Shown here piece by piece: positions 12,043-23,437 of a stretch of 30,879 bases of DNA (its first letter is position 1; each line of letters begins with the position of its first letter). Where the stretch lies: positions 1 through 30,879 of the forward strand of contig JNEM01012514.1 of assembly GCA_000697335.1 (NCBI GenBank), read 5' to 3'. The notes under the pieces were generated by a model that saw only the letters and a program-made list of their open reading frames with translations, ran no database searches and was not told the origin of the DNA. The translations under genes and the position numbers were made by a program. The stretch comes from Conidiobolus incongruus B7586 (lineage: Eukaryota; Entomophthoromycota; Entomophthoromycetes; Entomophthorales; Conidiobolaceae).

Positions 12043-12121
12043 TTAAATCGTTTTGATTAGTTTCATTCTTTTACGAACATCAATATATCCCAAAACAGTT
12101 AAACCATTGGGTGATCTGATT
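12043..12121 (-). CDS. Possible terminal exon of an unidentified minus-strand gene
   Basis: On the minus strand an ATTTTAG acceptor (ending at 12122) is followed by an open 25-codon run ending in TAA at 12043: IRSPNGLTVLGYIDV, then RKRMKLIKTI. The peptide has gene-like composition in very A+T-rich DNA. The sequence just upstream on that strand (~12130-12420) is richer in CpG and G+C than its surroundings and contains hydrophobic open runs, such as VNTAILLISGTIYLI near 12200-12245, which hints at a small multi-exon membrane-protein gene. I could not assemble a convincing upstream exon with a start codon and 50-nt introns, and I do not recognise the protein. It could also be a relic. Confidence 0.33.
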
Positions 12122-12421
12122 CTAAAATAATTAATTAAAATGATGATTAAATTTATTTAATGGTGAATCATATGAATTCAAAGGGTTGATATTGAATTGA
12201 ATCAAGTATATTGTTCCTGAGATCAGTAGTATCGCAGTATTAACAAATAAATTTGGTCTTGGTATTAATTTCAAGGGTTGCGGGATTTATTCGATGAGAA
12301 ATTTGATTTACAAATATTAATAGAATTGATATTCTACCAAATATTTATTATTAATTTATCTGAAATTTCGTCATTAATTGGAAGATTTGAGTGAAGCCAA
12401 TCAAAACTCCCATATTAGTTT

Positions 12422-12674
12422 CTATATCACTAATGGCCAATTAGAATATGAGAATAATAAATCAAATTTCCCTAATTGATAAATAAATTGAATTTCGGAT
12501 TTAATATTGGAGGGTGGATTTTATAATTAGAATCTTAGGACTAATTCAACAATTGAAATTATAATTCTTGGATCACACTTTCAATCAATTATAACTATCA
12601 CTAATCTTTTTTTTTGTTCTTTACTCTCTTTTTTATTTAAGTGTTTAATTTATTAATATAATAATTTAAAAAAA
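12422..12674. promoter_or_regulatory. Putative promoter and 5' leader of synaptobrevin
   Basis: This stretch lies immediately upstream of the split start codon and, if the minus-strand exon at 12043-12121 is real, between divergent genes. A pyrimidine-rich tract at ~12600-12640 (TCTTTTTTTTTGTTCTTTAC) precedes the coding start, as is common near fungal transcription starts. No specific factor-binding site can be named. Confidence 0.35.
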
Positions 12675-13189
12675 ATGTAAAGAAAGAATAATATCGAATA
12701 AATTCATAATTGTACTGATTTTAGTTTTAGGTCATATAACAATGCAGCTGGTGCTGGAGTAAGCAAAACTCAACACATTCAACAACAGGTTGACGAAGTA
12801 GTCGGAATTATGCAAGAAAATATCGATAAAGTTATGGAACGTCAGGAAGGTCTGGAAGCTTTGAACGATAAAGCAGGTACTATTTGAACAAATTATCTAT
12901 TGATATTGGCTAATAAAAGGTGATTAGATAATTTGAACCAAAATGCCATGCACTTCAAAAGAGGTGCTAATCAAGTCAGAAAGAGAATGTGGTACAAAGA
13001 TATGAAATATAAAATTATTATTGGTTTAGTTGTTTTAGCTATTTTGTTGGCTATTATTCGTAAGTCGTTAATCTCAATTTTTTAACTATGATTACTAACA
13101 ATTTATTTTTAGTCTCATTCATATTTAAGGGCAATTCTGCAGACCAACAAACTTCTTCTAACAATACGGCTGGTGAACAGAAACCTTAA
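12675..13189 (+). CDS. Synaptobrevin/VAMP (R-SNARE)
   Basis: Four exons (12675-12676, 12731-12876, 12928-13059, 13113-13189) encode 118 residues, within the usual range for fungal Snc1/Syb1-type proteins. The product is a tail-anchored vesicle SNARE that pairs with syntaxin and SNAP-25-type partners for exocytic or endosomal fusion. The SNARE motif spans ~13-72; ENIDKVMERQEGLEAL carries the central zero-layer arginine (R38), followed by ADNLNQNAMHFKRGANQVRK. The juxtamembrane MWYKDMKYK is typical, and the membrane anchor is ~79-98 (IIIGLVVLAILLAIILSFIF). A polar tail of about 20 residues (KGNSADQQTSSNNTAGEQKP) would face the lumen or outside. All introns are 51-54 nt; the third has a perfect TACTAAC branch site. 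The total coding length is exactly 357 nt, which supports the model. Oddity: the start codon is assembled by splicing (AT at the end of exon 1, G at the start of exon 2). Confidence 0.9.
12677..12730 (+). other. Intron that splits the synaptobrevin start codon
   Basis: The 54-nt intron has donor GTAAAG, a branch-like TACTGAT at 12713-12719 and acceptor TTTTAG. It interrupts ATG between T and G, giving ATG TCA TAT AAC after splicing, so the protein begins MSYNNAAG. Unspliced RNA would instead read ATG followed at once by the stop TAA. The same size class as the other five intact-gene introns in the window supports it. The alternative acceptor at 12724 would not restore an ATG. Confidence 0.72.
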
Positions 13190-14426
13190 TCAATTCATTT
13201 TCCTTTGTAATTTTGCGATATTGTATAACTCTTAAATATGTTGGATTTATATTGAAATGCAAAATCACCTTATTTTTTGATTGTTGAGTATATATTTTTA
13301 TAAAAGATATATTTATTGATAATACACAAGTTGCTGGAATTCAATTGAAAATATTTGAATTTATTTTGTTGATTTCTTTATTATTAACCTCAATAGTACT
13401 AATATAACTTTTATCCTCTCGTTTTATTTTAAATTAATGGATATTATATGCGATAGTCATCAAAATTATATTAAATTCAGTATATTTATTCACTGAATGG
13501 AAAGCTTTTATAAAAATTCTGATATTAGCACTTTCAACTTAATTTTAAATAAATATTAAATATTTATCAATATACAATCGAATGTTAAGTTTACCCTTTT
13601 CAATATCGTTTGTCTCCCCCTTTATTCATTAAATTACAATCCTTCATCAATAATTTTTTCATATTAATATTATTAATCCTTAAATAAATTTATTTCATGT
13701 ATCATTGAATTAAGTATGAAATCATTGTATGACTTAGTTTTTACTTATACAAGGTTTTTGAATTTATAAAAAATTGAAAAATCTTATTTTTATAATATAC
13801 GCTCTCTAATTTAATAATAATTAGTATTAACTCTCACTTAACTGGATCATATCGTAAATTTGAGATAAATTGTAATGGAATTTATTTAAACTCATGAATT
13901 CTTGAGATTATTTCAATCGTATGAATTGATAAGTTATACTTTATAATTCAATGATTTAAAATCTTGAAATTGGTTGTAACTTCAAATTATTATGATTGAA
14001 TTGAAAGAGAGCTGTAATTATTTACATTGGATAGCTTTTAAATTAAAATAATCTGCCCATATTAAATTTAGGATTGTAAGTTAAAAGTGTATAATGAATA
14101 GTAATATAAGTACTAAATAATACAGGCATTTATAATTATAATTAACATCTGCTAAATATATTGAAAAATATCAAAAATTTATATCAAAATATTCATTACA
14201 AAATTGATAAAGAAATCCCATAATTTATTAAAATGAGTTATTAGATTATTAAATTTGATAACCTTGTGATCAAAAAAACAGTATATGTAAATTATTAATA
14301 CCAATATACAATATCAATAACATTTATTTAATCAGAATTAAAAATCATAATAAAATTATCCACAACTATAATATTTTGAATTTTATATTGATAATTTGTA
14401 CTTCGAACCATAAATTTTAATTTAAA
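13190..14426. other. Spacer between synaptobrevin and the snRNP gene
   Basis: This A+T-rich DNA contains the synaptobrevin 3' untranslated region at its left end and the promoter of the snRNP gene at its right end. I see no additional ORF, RNA or repeat. No polyadenylation signal can be singled out, because AATAAA-like strings are too common at this composition. Confidence 0.5.
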
Positions 14427-15406
14427 ATGTCAGATTACTCGAGACCTCCACCTCCACCACCTCCTTCAGGATATCCTTCGAGGCCCGAATATACTTATCC
14501 TCCTCCGCCACCTCCTGGAGCACCAATGGGAATGATGCCACCTCCGCCAATGCCAGGCATGCCTCCACGACCATTACCAGGAATGCCACCTCTGCTTTTA
14601 CCAGGACTTGTAACAGTACCGATATACACAAGCGTCGCACCCGACGCATTTAATGAGAATTACGTCATACCCGCACCCGCAACACTAAAACCCAGAAATA
14701 CAGAGCCCAATGAAACCATTTACTGTAATAATATCAATGAAAAGATTCAACTACCTGTACTCAAGCGAGTACTCAAAGAGATGTTCCAAACAGTCGGCAA
14801 AGTCATAGAAATCAGACTTGGTAAGAGCCTGAAGAAGAAGGGTCAAGCCTTCGTAGTATTCAACACTATCGAAGAAGCCACCAAAGCTATTGAAGTGTTT
14901 AACGGTATAGCACTCTACAACAAGGAGTTGGTGGTTCAGTTCGCGCGTCAGAAATCCGACGTAATAGCGGCTAGGGAAGGCGATCTCAACGAGCACAAGA
15001 AGCGCCGCATCGCTGAAAAGGAGGAGAGAATCCGTCGCGAAATGGAGGAAAATCGCAACAATCAGGATCAAAATGGCAATTTGAAAATTTCTAGACCTAA
15101 AGCTGCAGATATTCTTATTCCTAATGAAGTTCTTTTCGTTCAGAATTTAGTTCCAGATTGTACGCAACAAATGGTTGAAGATTTGTTCAAAAGGTAATGT
15201 GTTTTTTATTAATTTATAACCATTATGTACTTATACATTTTCATAGTTATCCTGGCTTCAAGGAAGTTCGTATGGTACCTGGACGTCCAAACATTGCATT
15301 CGTTGAATACAACACGATGGCAGAGTCTACAATTGCTAGAGAAGCGCTTGATAGATATAACATGGCTCCAAATCACCCCATACAAGTTACATTTGCTAAG
15401 CGATAA
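14427..15406 (+). CDS. U1A/U2B''-family spliceosomal protein with proline-rich N terminus
   Basis: Two exons, 14427-15193 and 15247-15406, are separated by a 53-nt intron (GTAATG...TCATAG) and encode 308 residues. The first RRM is at ~95-175 (RNP2 TIYCNNI, RNP1 KKGQAFVVF) and the second at ~233-308 (RNP2 VLFVQNL, RNP1 NIAFVEY). The double-RRM plan, the NEKI after RNP2, and the ending YPGFKEVRMVPGRPNIAFVEY...FAKR match U1A/U2B''/SNF proteins, which bind U1 or U2 snRNA stem-loops in the nucleus. Residues ~7-60 are dominated by prolines, with PPPPPPP and PPGMPP-type runs. In human U1A the proline-rich part lies between the RRMs; here the linker (~184-215) is instead a charged helix rich in K, R and E. 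The intron restores the second RRM, which otherwise would end early. U1A and U2B'' roles cannot be separated by eye. Confidence 0.92.
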
Positions 15407-17000
15407 ATTCATTTTAAAAATATTAACTATTACAAAAGATTTTTTGTATACATTTTTAATTCAACCTTCCTATTTGTTATTTGAAGTTCAAATTACTTCC
15501 TAATTTAAGATTTGTCTCATTTAACATTCAATATAACAGTATTATCACAATCAGTATTTGTCAATATATATTTTCTCAAATAACATGATGATCTTGATTA
15601 ATCTATCCAAATTATTTATTTATTTTCCAACTATTATCTAACAATCAATGATACAATAAGATTTGATTCATTTCTTATTCTTATTAATATTGTACATATT
15701 TGTTATTTCGATTATTTCAATATGATTAACCCTTTTTGTATAGGAATTTGTATATAGGATCTATGAATACTGTTAAATGTTTTACAATATTTTTGGATTA
15801 ATTTTTCACTTAATATGATAAAGTTAACTATTTATACTAAAAAAGTTTAAATTAACTGAAAATACTAGATTCCAATTAAACTTGCTAAATTATAAGAAAC
15901 CACATGAATAAAATAAAATTTATCATTTAAAAATAAACATATAAAATTAATAAATTATTGGGAAGTATAGATTACAATTATGTGCCTCACTATTAGGATT
16001 ACATAATGGATCAATTAATGATTCAGTAACCATTCAAATTTATTGTCTCATAAATTTTAATCTAAATTCTATATTCAAAATTAATTTAGAAAACAGCCAA
16101 TCATATCTAATATTATTTTATAATGTTAATAATATTTTTTATAATTTATTTTTAACGAATATCATTCATTTGACACCTACACTTAAATATGCAAATTTTA
16201 AATAAAATTTCTATTGTTAATCTTATCAATTTTTGTAAAGAGCGAATCAATACTAACTTTTTAGTTAAATAACTGTAAGTTTTAATTTTTTTATTATTCA
16301 TTAATTTCAATTTCTAATAATTAAAAAATTAAATTAATTTTAAATAATATTCTACCAAGTTGAAATTTGACTAAATTTCTTTTCAATATTGAATAATTTA
16401 TTATATATATATATATATATTTCAAATGATTATGAGTAAAATTATTATTCAAATTATTCTATGTGATTAGAAGTTTCACTTTTTTGATTATTTATAATAT
16501 ATATAATTATAAATATAAATGTGGACGATTTGGTGTTCCTTTTGGCTACATTGTTATTTTCCTGCTTTAATACTTGATAAAGGAATAATATAATTTTAAT
16601 ATGAGCTTTGGCTAACTGTTTGTAATATGGATATAAGCTAACTTGATTATTTAAATTTATATTATATTTATTGATGTAATTTAATATTTGTCATATACAT
16701 AATTTTCAATAGACATTAATATGGTAATAGTAAATAACATAAGTATTTTAAATTTTGTTTAACATATTTTTAAATTATTATCAATAAAAATTCCTTATAT
16801 GAAGCATAGTAGTTAAGCTTTATTAAATTATTATAAACATTATTTGGATTTTTTTTGATGTTAATTTATAAACATTATAAAAAATAAATAATCCAATATT
16901 ATTCAAAATAAAAATAATAAAATTAACAAAATATCTAGGCATATTACAGGCTTATATATAATAATAATATCAATATTTTTAAAAATTTATTTACATTATT
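15407..17000. other. A+T-rich intergenic region
   Basis: This holds the 3' untranslated region of the snRNP gene at its left end. There is a TA microsatellite at ~16404-16421. A 24-codon open run near 16520-16592 (MWTIWCSFWLHCYFPAL) has unusual composition but no other support. I see no recognisable gene. Confidence 0.5.
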
Positions 17001-17353
17001 ATGACAGCCGTAACCGCTGGAGAAAATAGGTTTCAAGAGCTTAAACCGGGAATCGCTAGTGGTAAACAATAGGTTACCATAAAATTAGAGGAAATTAATG
17101 AGGTTCACCAAATTAGGTGAAAATGGCTTACTGCGAATAAAGTAAATACCTCACGTTCTTATGACTCAATATTTTTGTGAGTGTTATGAGAAAAACTTAG
17201 AGACTGGATACTTTTGAAGGCAAAAGAGATGTGTTTATTAGTTCGTTCGTGATAACCTTATATCAGAATTCAGGAAATGGGTGTTTTCTAACATGACTTC
17301 TCGATTTAGTGTGGTAATCACACTTACTTGAGTGATTGACAAGATTATTTCCC
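17001..17353 (+). ncRNA. Candidate structured RNA gene (G+C-richer island, identity unknown)
   Basis: A sharply bounded ~350-bp island of more balanced composition and several CpGs sits in very A+T-rich DNA. No frame stays open for long. Read from the ATG at 17001, the frame gives 23 codons (MTAVTAGENRFQELK...) and then stops at about the density expected by chance. Successive hairpins can be drawn: CAGC/GCTG (17005-17019), GGTTT/AAACC (17029-17047), GGTAAAC/GGTTACC (17061-17078), TTCACC/GGTGAA (17104-17121) and GTGTG/CACAC (17309-17323). The order AGA...AATGA, hairpin, AATGGCTTACT (17086-17132) loosely recalls the CR-IV to CR-V end of RNase P RNA, but I found no matching CR-I upstream, so that name is not justified. 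The alternative is a decayed protein gene. The strand is a guess. Confidence 0.35.
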
Positions 17354-19692
17354 ATCTAATCATATACAACTCAAAAATAATTACATTCAAATTTTATTTT
17401 TTTTGCTTCAGATTTGATAAATATTTAACTTTTAAATTAATAATTATACTAAAATAAAATATGTTAATATCATAAGTCAAATATCAATATTCTAATATGA
17501 TACTTTCTTTAATTCCATAATTAATTTTAAATATGATTAAATAAATTATAAAAAAATACTTTACCTATGAAAAATTAAATATTAAATTATTTAAAACACA
17601 AGATCAGGATAAATTCCCAAATGAAATAATTTGAAAGATATATTATAATTTTATTTTTATTGAATCTTCCTTTATAATTTAAGATCTATTATTATTTATT
17701 TGATTTTATATTTAAGAGATAGGATTATCAATTTATAAATTCCAAGTACTTACATATAAAGATTTCATTATTAATAACTTATAAATATATATATACATAT
17801 ATATATATATATACATATTGTAATATGAATAATTTTTGAAAATTATATGTTCTGTCCTATATTATAATATTTTTCCTATTATAATTATATATATTTGAAA
17901 TACAATCATATAAGTTACCATAATAAATATGGCAATTATTCAATCATTAATTATATAATTAGCCTTAAACATAATTGAATGAATATATATTAAAAACATC
18001 CAAATTTATATTATTACTATCATTAATTTTATATTAAGTACTCCACAATTTAAAAACTCATTAAATTCCAAGTCGTAAATGGTTGTTTAGTTTGATTTAA
18101 ATCAGAAAATACCGCTCTGAAATCTTAAACATTAATTAACTTGAAAAATTATAACAAAATATGACATATCATGAATATTTTATGTGGTGAAATAATATAG
18201 CTTAATATATCAAACACTTAAATATATTAAAAACATATAATATTTTAATTGAGATAAATTTCAAAAAAATCAAATTTTATTCATCTAATGTATAAGAATT
18301 ATGAATATAAAACATTCTATACTTGAATGATATATAAATAAAACAAAAACATATCGTGATTGATAACCATATATTAAAAATTACAACTATATAAAAAATA
18401 ATAATATTATATTAAATTTTTACCATTTAATAATTTATTACTTATTAAATAACCAAATAAAAAAATGTAAAATTTTTTAATAAGACAACATTATTATTAA
18501 ATATTGAAATTAATTTATATTGTTAAATTAATTAATTTATATTTTATCATGTAATAGAAGATCTTATCTTATTATATCTTTTCCAAGTATTAATATATGC
18601 AGTATTCAAAATTCACTTTACATCACTTGATATAATTTTAAAAATAATTAATATTATTCATTAGAATATAAAAATGTGATTTGAAAATAGAAAATTTATT
18701 TAGGTTAACACTTGTTAATAAAATATAAATTACTTTATAATCAATCATTTATTTTGCCAATATTTTTCATATATATCAATATTTAAAATTTAATTCTATC
18801 AAATAATATATTAATATAAATATGAAGTAAATTTAATTCTTAAAATAGCTAGCTAGATATTCCTAAATAAACTAATAATAATAATATACATTTCTACTAA
18901 CATTTAATAATATTATTCATTTGATTAATAATTAAAATATTTTTATTTAATTTGTTTTTGTTTATAACTTTTTATTAATTTTAGAATTTTTGTACTTAAT
19001 ATTAATTTATAATTAAATTCAATTCCTAAATAAAGTAATATAAATAAATTGATAAAATATTAAATTAAAATTAATGGTATTACAATAAATATTTAATCTG
19101 ATTATCTAAATTTAGTTTATTATATAGTGTTAATATATTTTCTCTTCAATATTCGATTGACATTATTTTAATAAGTGAATAATTGAGTATAATATTATTT
19201 TTAAACAATTATCATTGTATCTTAAATTATTCCTTAGTGAGATTAATATTATATATCAATAATTTATAGTGATTAATACTATCATTGATTAATCTCAAAC
19301 TAATATAAAATATTCAAAGTAATAAATAAAATTCTTTTTCAATTCAATATTCATATAGGTATTACTCTTTTAAGCTAATTTATTATATCTTAAATATATG
19401 TAATTATAAATCAATTTATTTTTAGTTGATAAATAATGTATCCAGTTTTATTATTTTGTTTGATAATTTAGAAATCAAATTTGAAGTTAAAATCAACTCT
19501 AGGATTTTAATAGAGATTTTATATCTAAGATTTTACACTGTGGATTTTTATTTTTATATGCTTTAATTTGAAATTCAATACAAAGATTAGTGTATATTAT
19601 TATATATTGATATATACAATAATATAATAAAGTAAATAAAGTGATTTATAATATATTATATTCTCAATATTGCAATATAAAAAAATCAAATT
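17354..19692. other. A+T-rich intergenic region without recognisable genes
   Basis: This is about 2.3 kb with no gene-like frame, RNA or full-length repeat that I can see. A TA-rich microsatellite with interspersed CA occurs at ~17786-17816. The right end must include the 3' untranslated region of the minus-strand gene ending at 19693. Confidence 0.5.
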
Positions 19693-20887
19693 TTAAGTAA
19701 AGTGAGCTTCATCGAAATTAATAATAATTCCTTTACGGTGATAAATCGATGGGCTCCAAATATATGGAGCCAATTCTCGATAATTCTTGGCCAACGCTTC
19801 GGCAAGCTCGTCCCTTTCCTTCTCTACTGGAAGGCCATTAACCCAGTCTTGCGTTTTATCTAAGAATTTAAGTCCCAGCTCTTTGCGCTCTGCTTGTAAT
19901 TCATCATACTCCAAGTTATGAGGCTTGACAGCTGTTTCTTCTCTCGTTGGTGTTTTGTAATTGTATTCGAATGTATTCACACCTCCAAGATGTGTGGGGA
20001 GTTGACTTTTAGCAATGAATTTGACGAGATCGTCCTGAGATGGAAATTGGATTTTTTCCTTCACAACTGGATCTAAAAATGTGCATACTACACTCCAAAT
20101 ACCTAAATACAATTTCAATAACAAATTAACACATACATAATAATATAAAAATACCACTAAAGATCCAAGGAGCATTAATAATCAAGACTCGACTTAGACA
20201 TTCGGGGAAATTATTTGCCAAAATACTTGCAACTAATTTCAGATTGGGATAGTCTACATTACTCAATGAGAGTCCTTTCAAATCAACAATTACTGTTATA
20301 CGCTTGTCACCAAGTAGTAAATATCCCTGAGCCATAATATACATAATAATATTTGAAAATTTTTCCATAGGTGATTCCTTAGGTTTATGTAATCTGGCGT
20401 TAAGATACAAAATAGCATTGCCTTCAAGGTCATGTCCATGAAAATAAATTTCGCCAGATTCTAAAGGATACTGAATCAGATCACATTCGCCAGAACGAAT
20501 TACATCCTGAAGTCCCATCTTACGGAAGAACTTGATACTATCGTAAATCATGTCAAATCCAGCTTTGGAATCATATTTACGTGCTCGTAAATATCGAACT
20601 ACTAAATTATCAGGGTGGTCGACAAAAATGTCTTTGAGAAATTCTTGCTCTAATTCTTCATAAGTCATAAAGTCTTCCTCTGCAGTGGTCTTGGATTTAC
20701 CCATGAATCCCCCAGTAGCGCTGGATAGCCAACCACCTGACGCTTTGATATCAGTTTCGGAGTTGGAGCGACGTTCTGGCTCAGTTTTCAACTTAAAAAC
20801 CTGTTGATAAATTTCTTTTAATCCCTGAATATCTTTATCACTCAAATTCTCCAGTAGTCCCTTCCTACATCCCTTAGTCACAGTCAT
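19693..20887 (-). CDS. CRAL-TRIO (Sec14/Csr1-like) lipid-transfer protein, paralog B
   Basis: Exons 20887-20155 and 20102-19693 are separated by a 52-nt intron (20154-20103, GTATTT...TTTAG). They encode 380 residues. The intron has the same phase and position as in paralog A (after WIFSG), and the second exon is the same 410 nt. By eye about three quarters of residues match paralog A across the CRAL-TRIO region, for example LNARLHKPKESPMEKFS and KGLSLSNVDYPNL; the variable part is residues ~30-75. It shares KIQFPSQDDL and TREETAVKPH in the C-terminal half. The role is inferred to be cytosolic lipid transfer or lipid sensing. I start at ATG 20887 (MTVTKGCRKG) because the longer frame upstream has no ATG and the start then aligns with paralog A. 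It appears intact; its codons are somewhat more A+T-rich than those of paralog A. Confidence 0.92.
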
Positions 20888-23437
20888 TACCAATATCAAT
20901 CTATAATTTTTAATATCAAATTAATTTATCTTGATTTTAGGAAATGATCAGTTTTTATAGTTGATTGATGCTTGGATTGTGATACCTTAACAATTTAACA
21001 TTGAATTTCACGTGAATGAAACGATTTTTTAGTAATTATTTTTGATTACTACTATTAATTAAAAAAAATATTAATAACTGAATCTGCTTTTTAGATTATT
21101 TGTTCATTTTTAATCTTCATTTAACTTGACATTTGATTAAAAATTGATATAAGTCAAAATTAAGGTATATTTCAAGTTGACAAGGTTTGAATAACTATTT
21201 ATAAATTAATGGATAAATCTATTTTATACATCCCAAAAATTCAACTCAAACCACCGGAATATTGTGATTAGACTGATACAAATTGACGTGTACATTTATT
21301 ACTTGTCACTTTATATCAGTCAAATATATAGGTGAATGCGAAAAATGAATTGCATTGCTCTATGTACCACATAAAAGCTGAACATAAACTTTTCTTTACC
21401 CAACCAACTTTTCAATTTATCTATTCATTTTGTTTTAAGTATCAATATTCATCTCTAGATATAATACGATATAACTTTGCATTAGTTCAGAAACATGAAA
21501 TGGACATGCAATTTATTTAGATAGCCAATTTGAGGTGAATGTTGTATATCAAAATAACCCTTCCGTCTCGATTCCATAGTTAAGTCTGTATTACCCCTCA
21601 TTTTTAGTGGTTTTGTTAATCTATAAACAAAGGGTGTTCTTTAGCTCCTTTTATTAGTATTTAGCTAAATCCTATGTCATTCATTGAATAAATTATTTAG
21701 AAGTGACAAGGGTAGAAATGCTTTTTTTCTAAATATTCTACTACAATATCTCAACAATAAGTCAACTTTAAGACATACAAAGTTAATAAATAACTTACTA
21801 AATTGTATTACAAGTACTTTTCTAGCAGCAATCTTTATTGAAAAACCATATTACAAAACACAACAGTGAGCATTGTTTATCAGAAATATTTTCATTATTT
21901 TGAATAATAATTACTGTAACTACTCATCTAACACATCATCTATACCAAATTTATTAAATTATTTGGTATTTATTGATCAAAATGTTAAATTTGGCGGATT
22001 GATGTCACCACAAAAATCAAAAAGCAAAAAAACTGTTAATTAATTTAAATAACAACCACAGACAATTTATTTTAATTTTAACTTTTATTAAAATAAATTT
22101 TATTATAGTTAATTACCAAATATATTATTTTAATAAAATTTACAAAATAATTATAAGAAATATATATTAAAATAATAAAAATTACAATTAATGTATCTAA
22201 TTATAGGCTTTATTACCGTTAAAATGAAAGTGATATCTAAATATGGAAAATTTATTAAATATTCTATCAAATAAATAAATAAATAAAATATTTTCAATAA
22301 TACAGGTTAATTCTATCTCACGTGGTCAAGGTTTATGTGATTTAATTCAGGTTATTTCATGTTTAGTCGATTTGAAAAAGTTATATCATAGATTGAAAAA
22401 TGATTATAATATATAAAAAATTATAATCTTAGAATAAAGTATAAATCAGATTTAATATATAAATATTTGCTCTTGTTTTTTCTTTTAATATATAAGATAA
22501 TAGAATTTTAGCAAGAATACCCATTTTTTCAGGTAAACAAATAATACAAGTGATACCCTAGAAATTCAAATATTATATAAATTTTTATAAAATTTAATAT
22601 AACTTTATAAAAATATCTTTATTAAAAGATTTTAAATATGTTAGTTAAGAAGCTTTTGGAAAATAAATAGAATTTTTATTCAGTTAAAAAAATCAAAGAT
22701 ATATTTATTAATTTTTATATTAAAAATACTAAAATTATAATTCAAAACTGATAAATTTTCCAAATATATAAATGGAGTTATAAAATTATTAATCTGTAAA
22801 AGCCTATCATTGTGGAATATAGTCAATTGATTTTTTTATATTTGTCCATTATAGTCCTTGAAAAATAAATATTTTGATATTATTTTGTAATTAAATAAAA
22901 ATAGAATAAATCAATTAAAACTAGTTTGATTTAATTCTTTTTCTTTAAATATATATTTAATCATTCAATCCTTTATTTTTAATTATTAAAAAAAAATAAA
23001 TTGAAGAAAAAATTAAAATTCAAATTATAATAATAAATAAAATATAAGATAGGTTTTAATATTATATTAATAAACAAAGGTGAAAAAATTTATATTATTT
23101 ATATTTAATTCAAATTAAATAATGAAAGTAATTATTTAAATAAATCAAACTTAATATTACTATAATTTGAAACCAAGAAATACTATTCAATCTAATATAA
23201 TTTAATATAACTTATTTATATTATATTCTAAGAATCAAAAAATTTAAAATATTTTGTATAATTTACATATTATTTTATCTCAAATATATAATGTTTTAAT
23301 TTTTTTTTAAAAATATTAAATTAATTCAATTGGATAAATATATTTAAAACTACAACACTTTAATAATTTAATCAATATTTAATTTTAAAGAGTTATTTAA
23401 TTATATAAAATAATATAAATATTACTATAGAATTAAA
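20888..23437. other. Intergenic region with an unexplained less A+T-rich patch at ~21240-21880
   Basis: The left end should contain the promoter of paralog B. The patch at ~21240-21880 has several CpGs and two open runs of about 60 codons on the plus strand (21332-21520 and 21684-21869), but neither resembles a known protein or has splice support. The minus strand is also partly open there (NYGIETEGLF, then HVSELMQSYIVLYLEMN). I cannot decide between a broken gene, an old mobile element and chance. From ~22330 to 23437 the DNA is extremely A+T-rich with nothing identifiable. Confidence 0.4.

Noticed and set aside
12200-12245. Mitochondrial COX3 insertion (NUMT), suggested by NTAILLISG
   Set aside because: The match covers only about nine residues of a hydrophobic segment, and the flanking sequence does not follow COX3.
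14422-15071. Minus-strand ORFs opposite the snRNP gene
   Set aside because: They arise from the complement of the proline codons and RRM coding sequence, have low-complexity V/E content, and lack independent support.
17001-17072. Short protein gene starting MTAVTAGENRFQELK
   Set aside because: It stops after 23 codons. Treating GTAAAC at 17062 as a donor would need an intron of about 27 nt, half the size of every other intron here.
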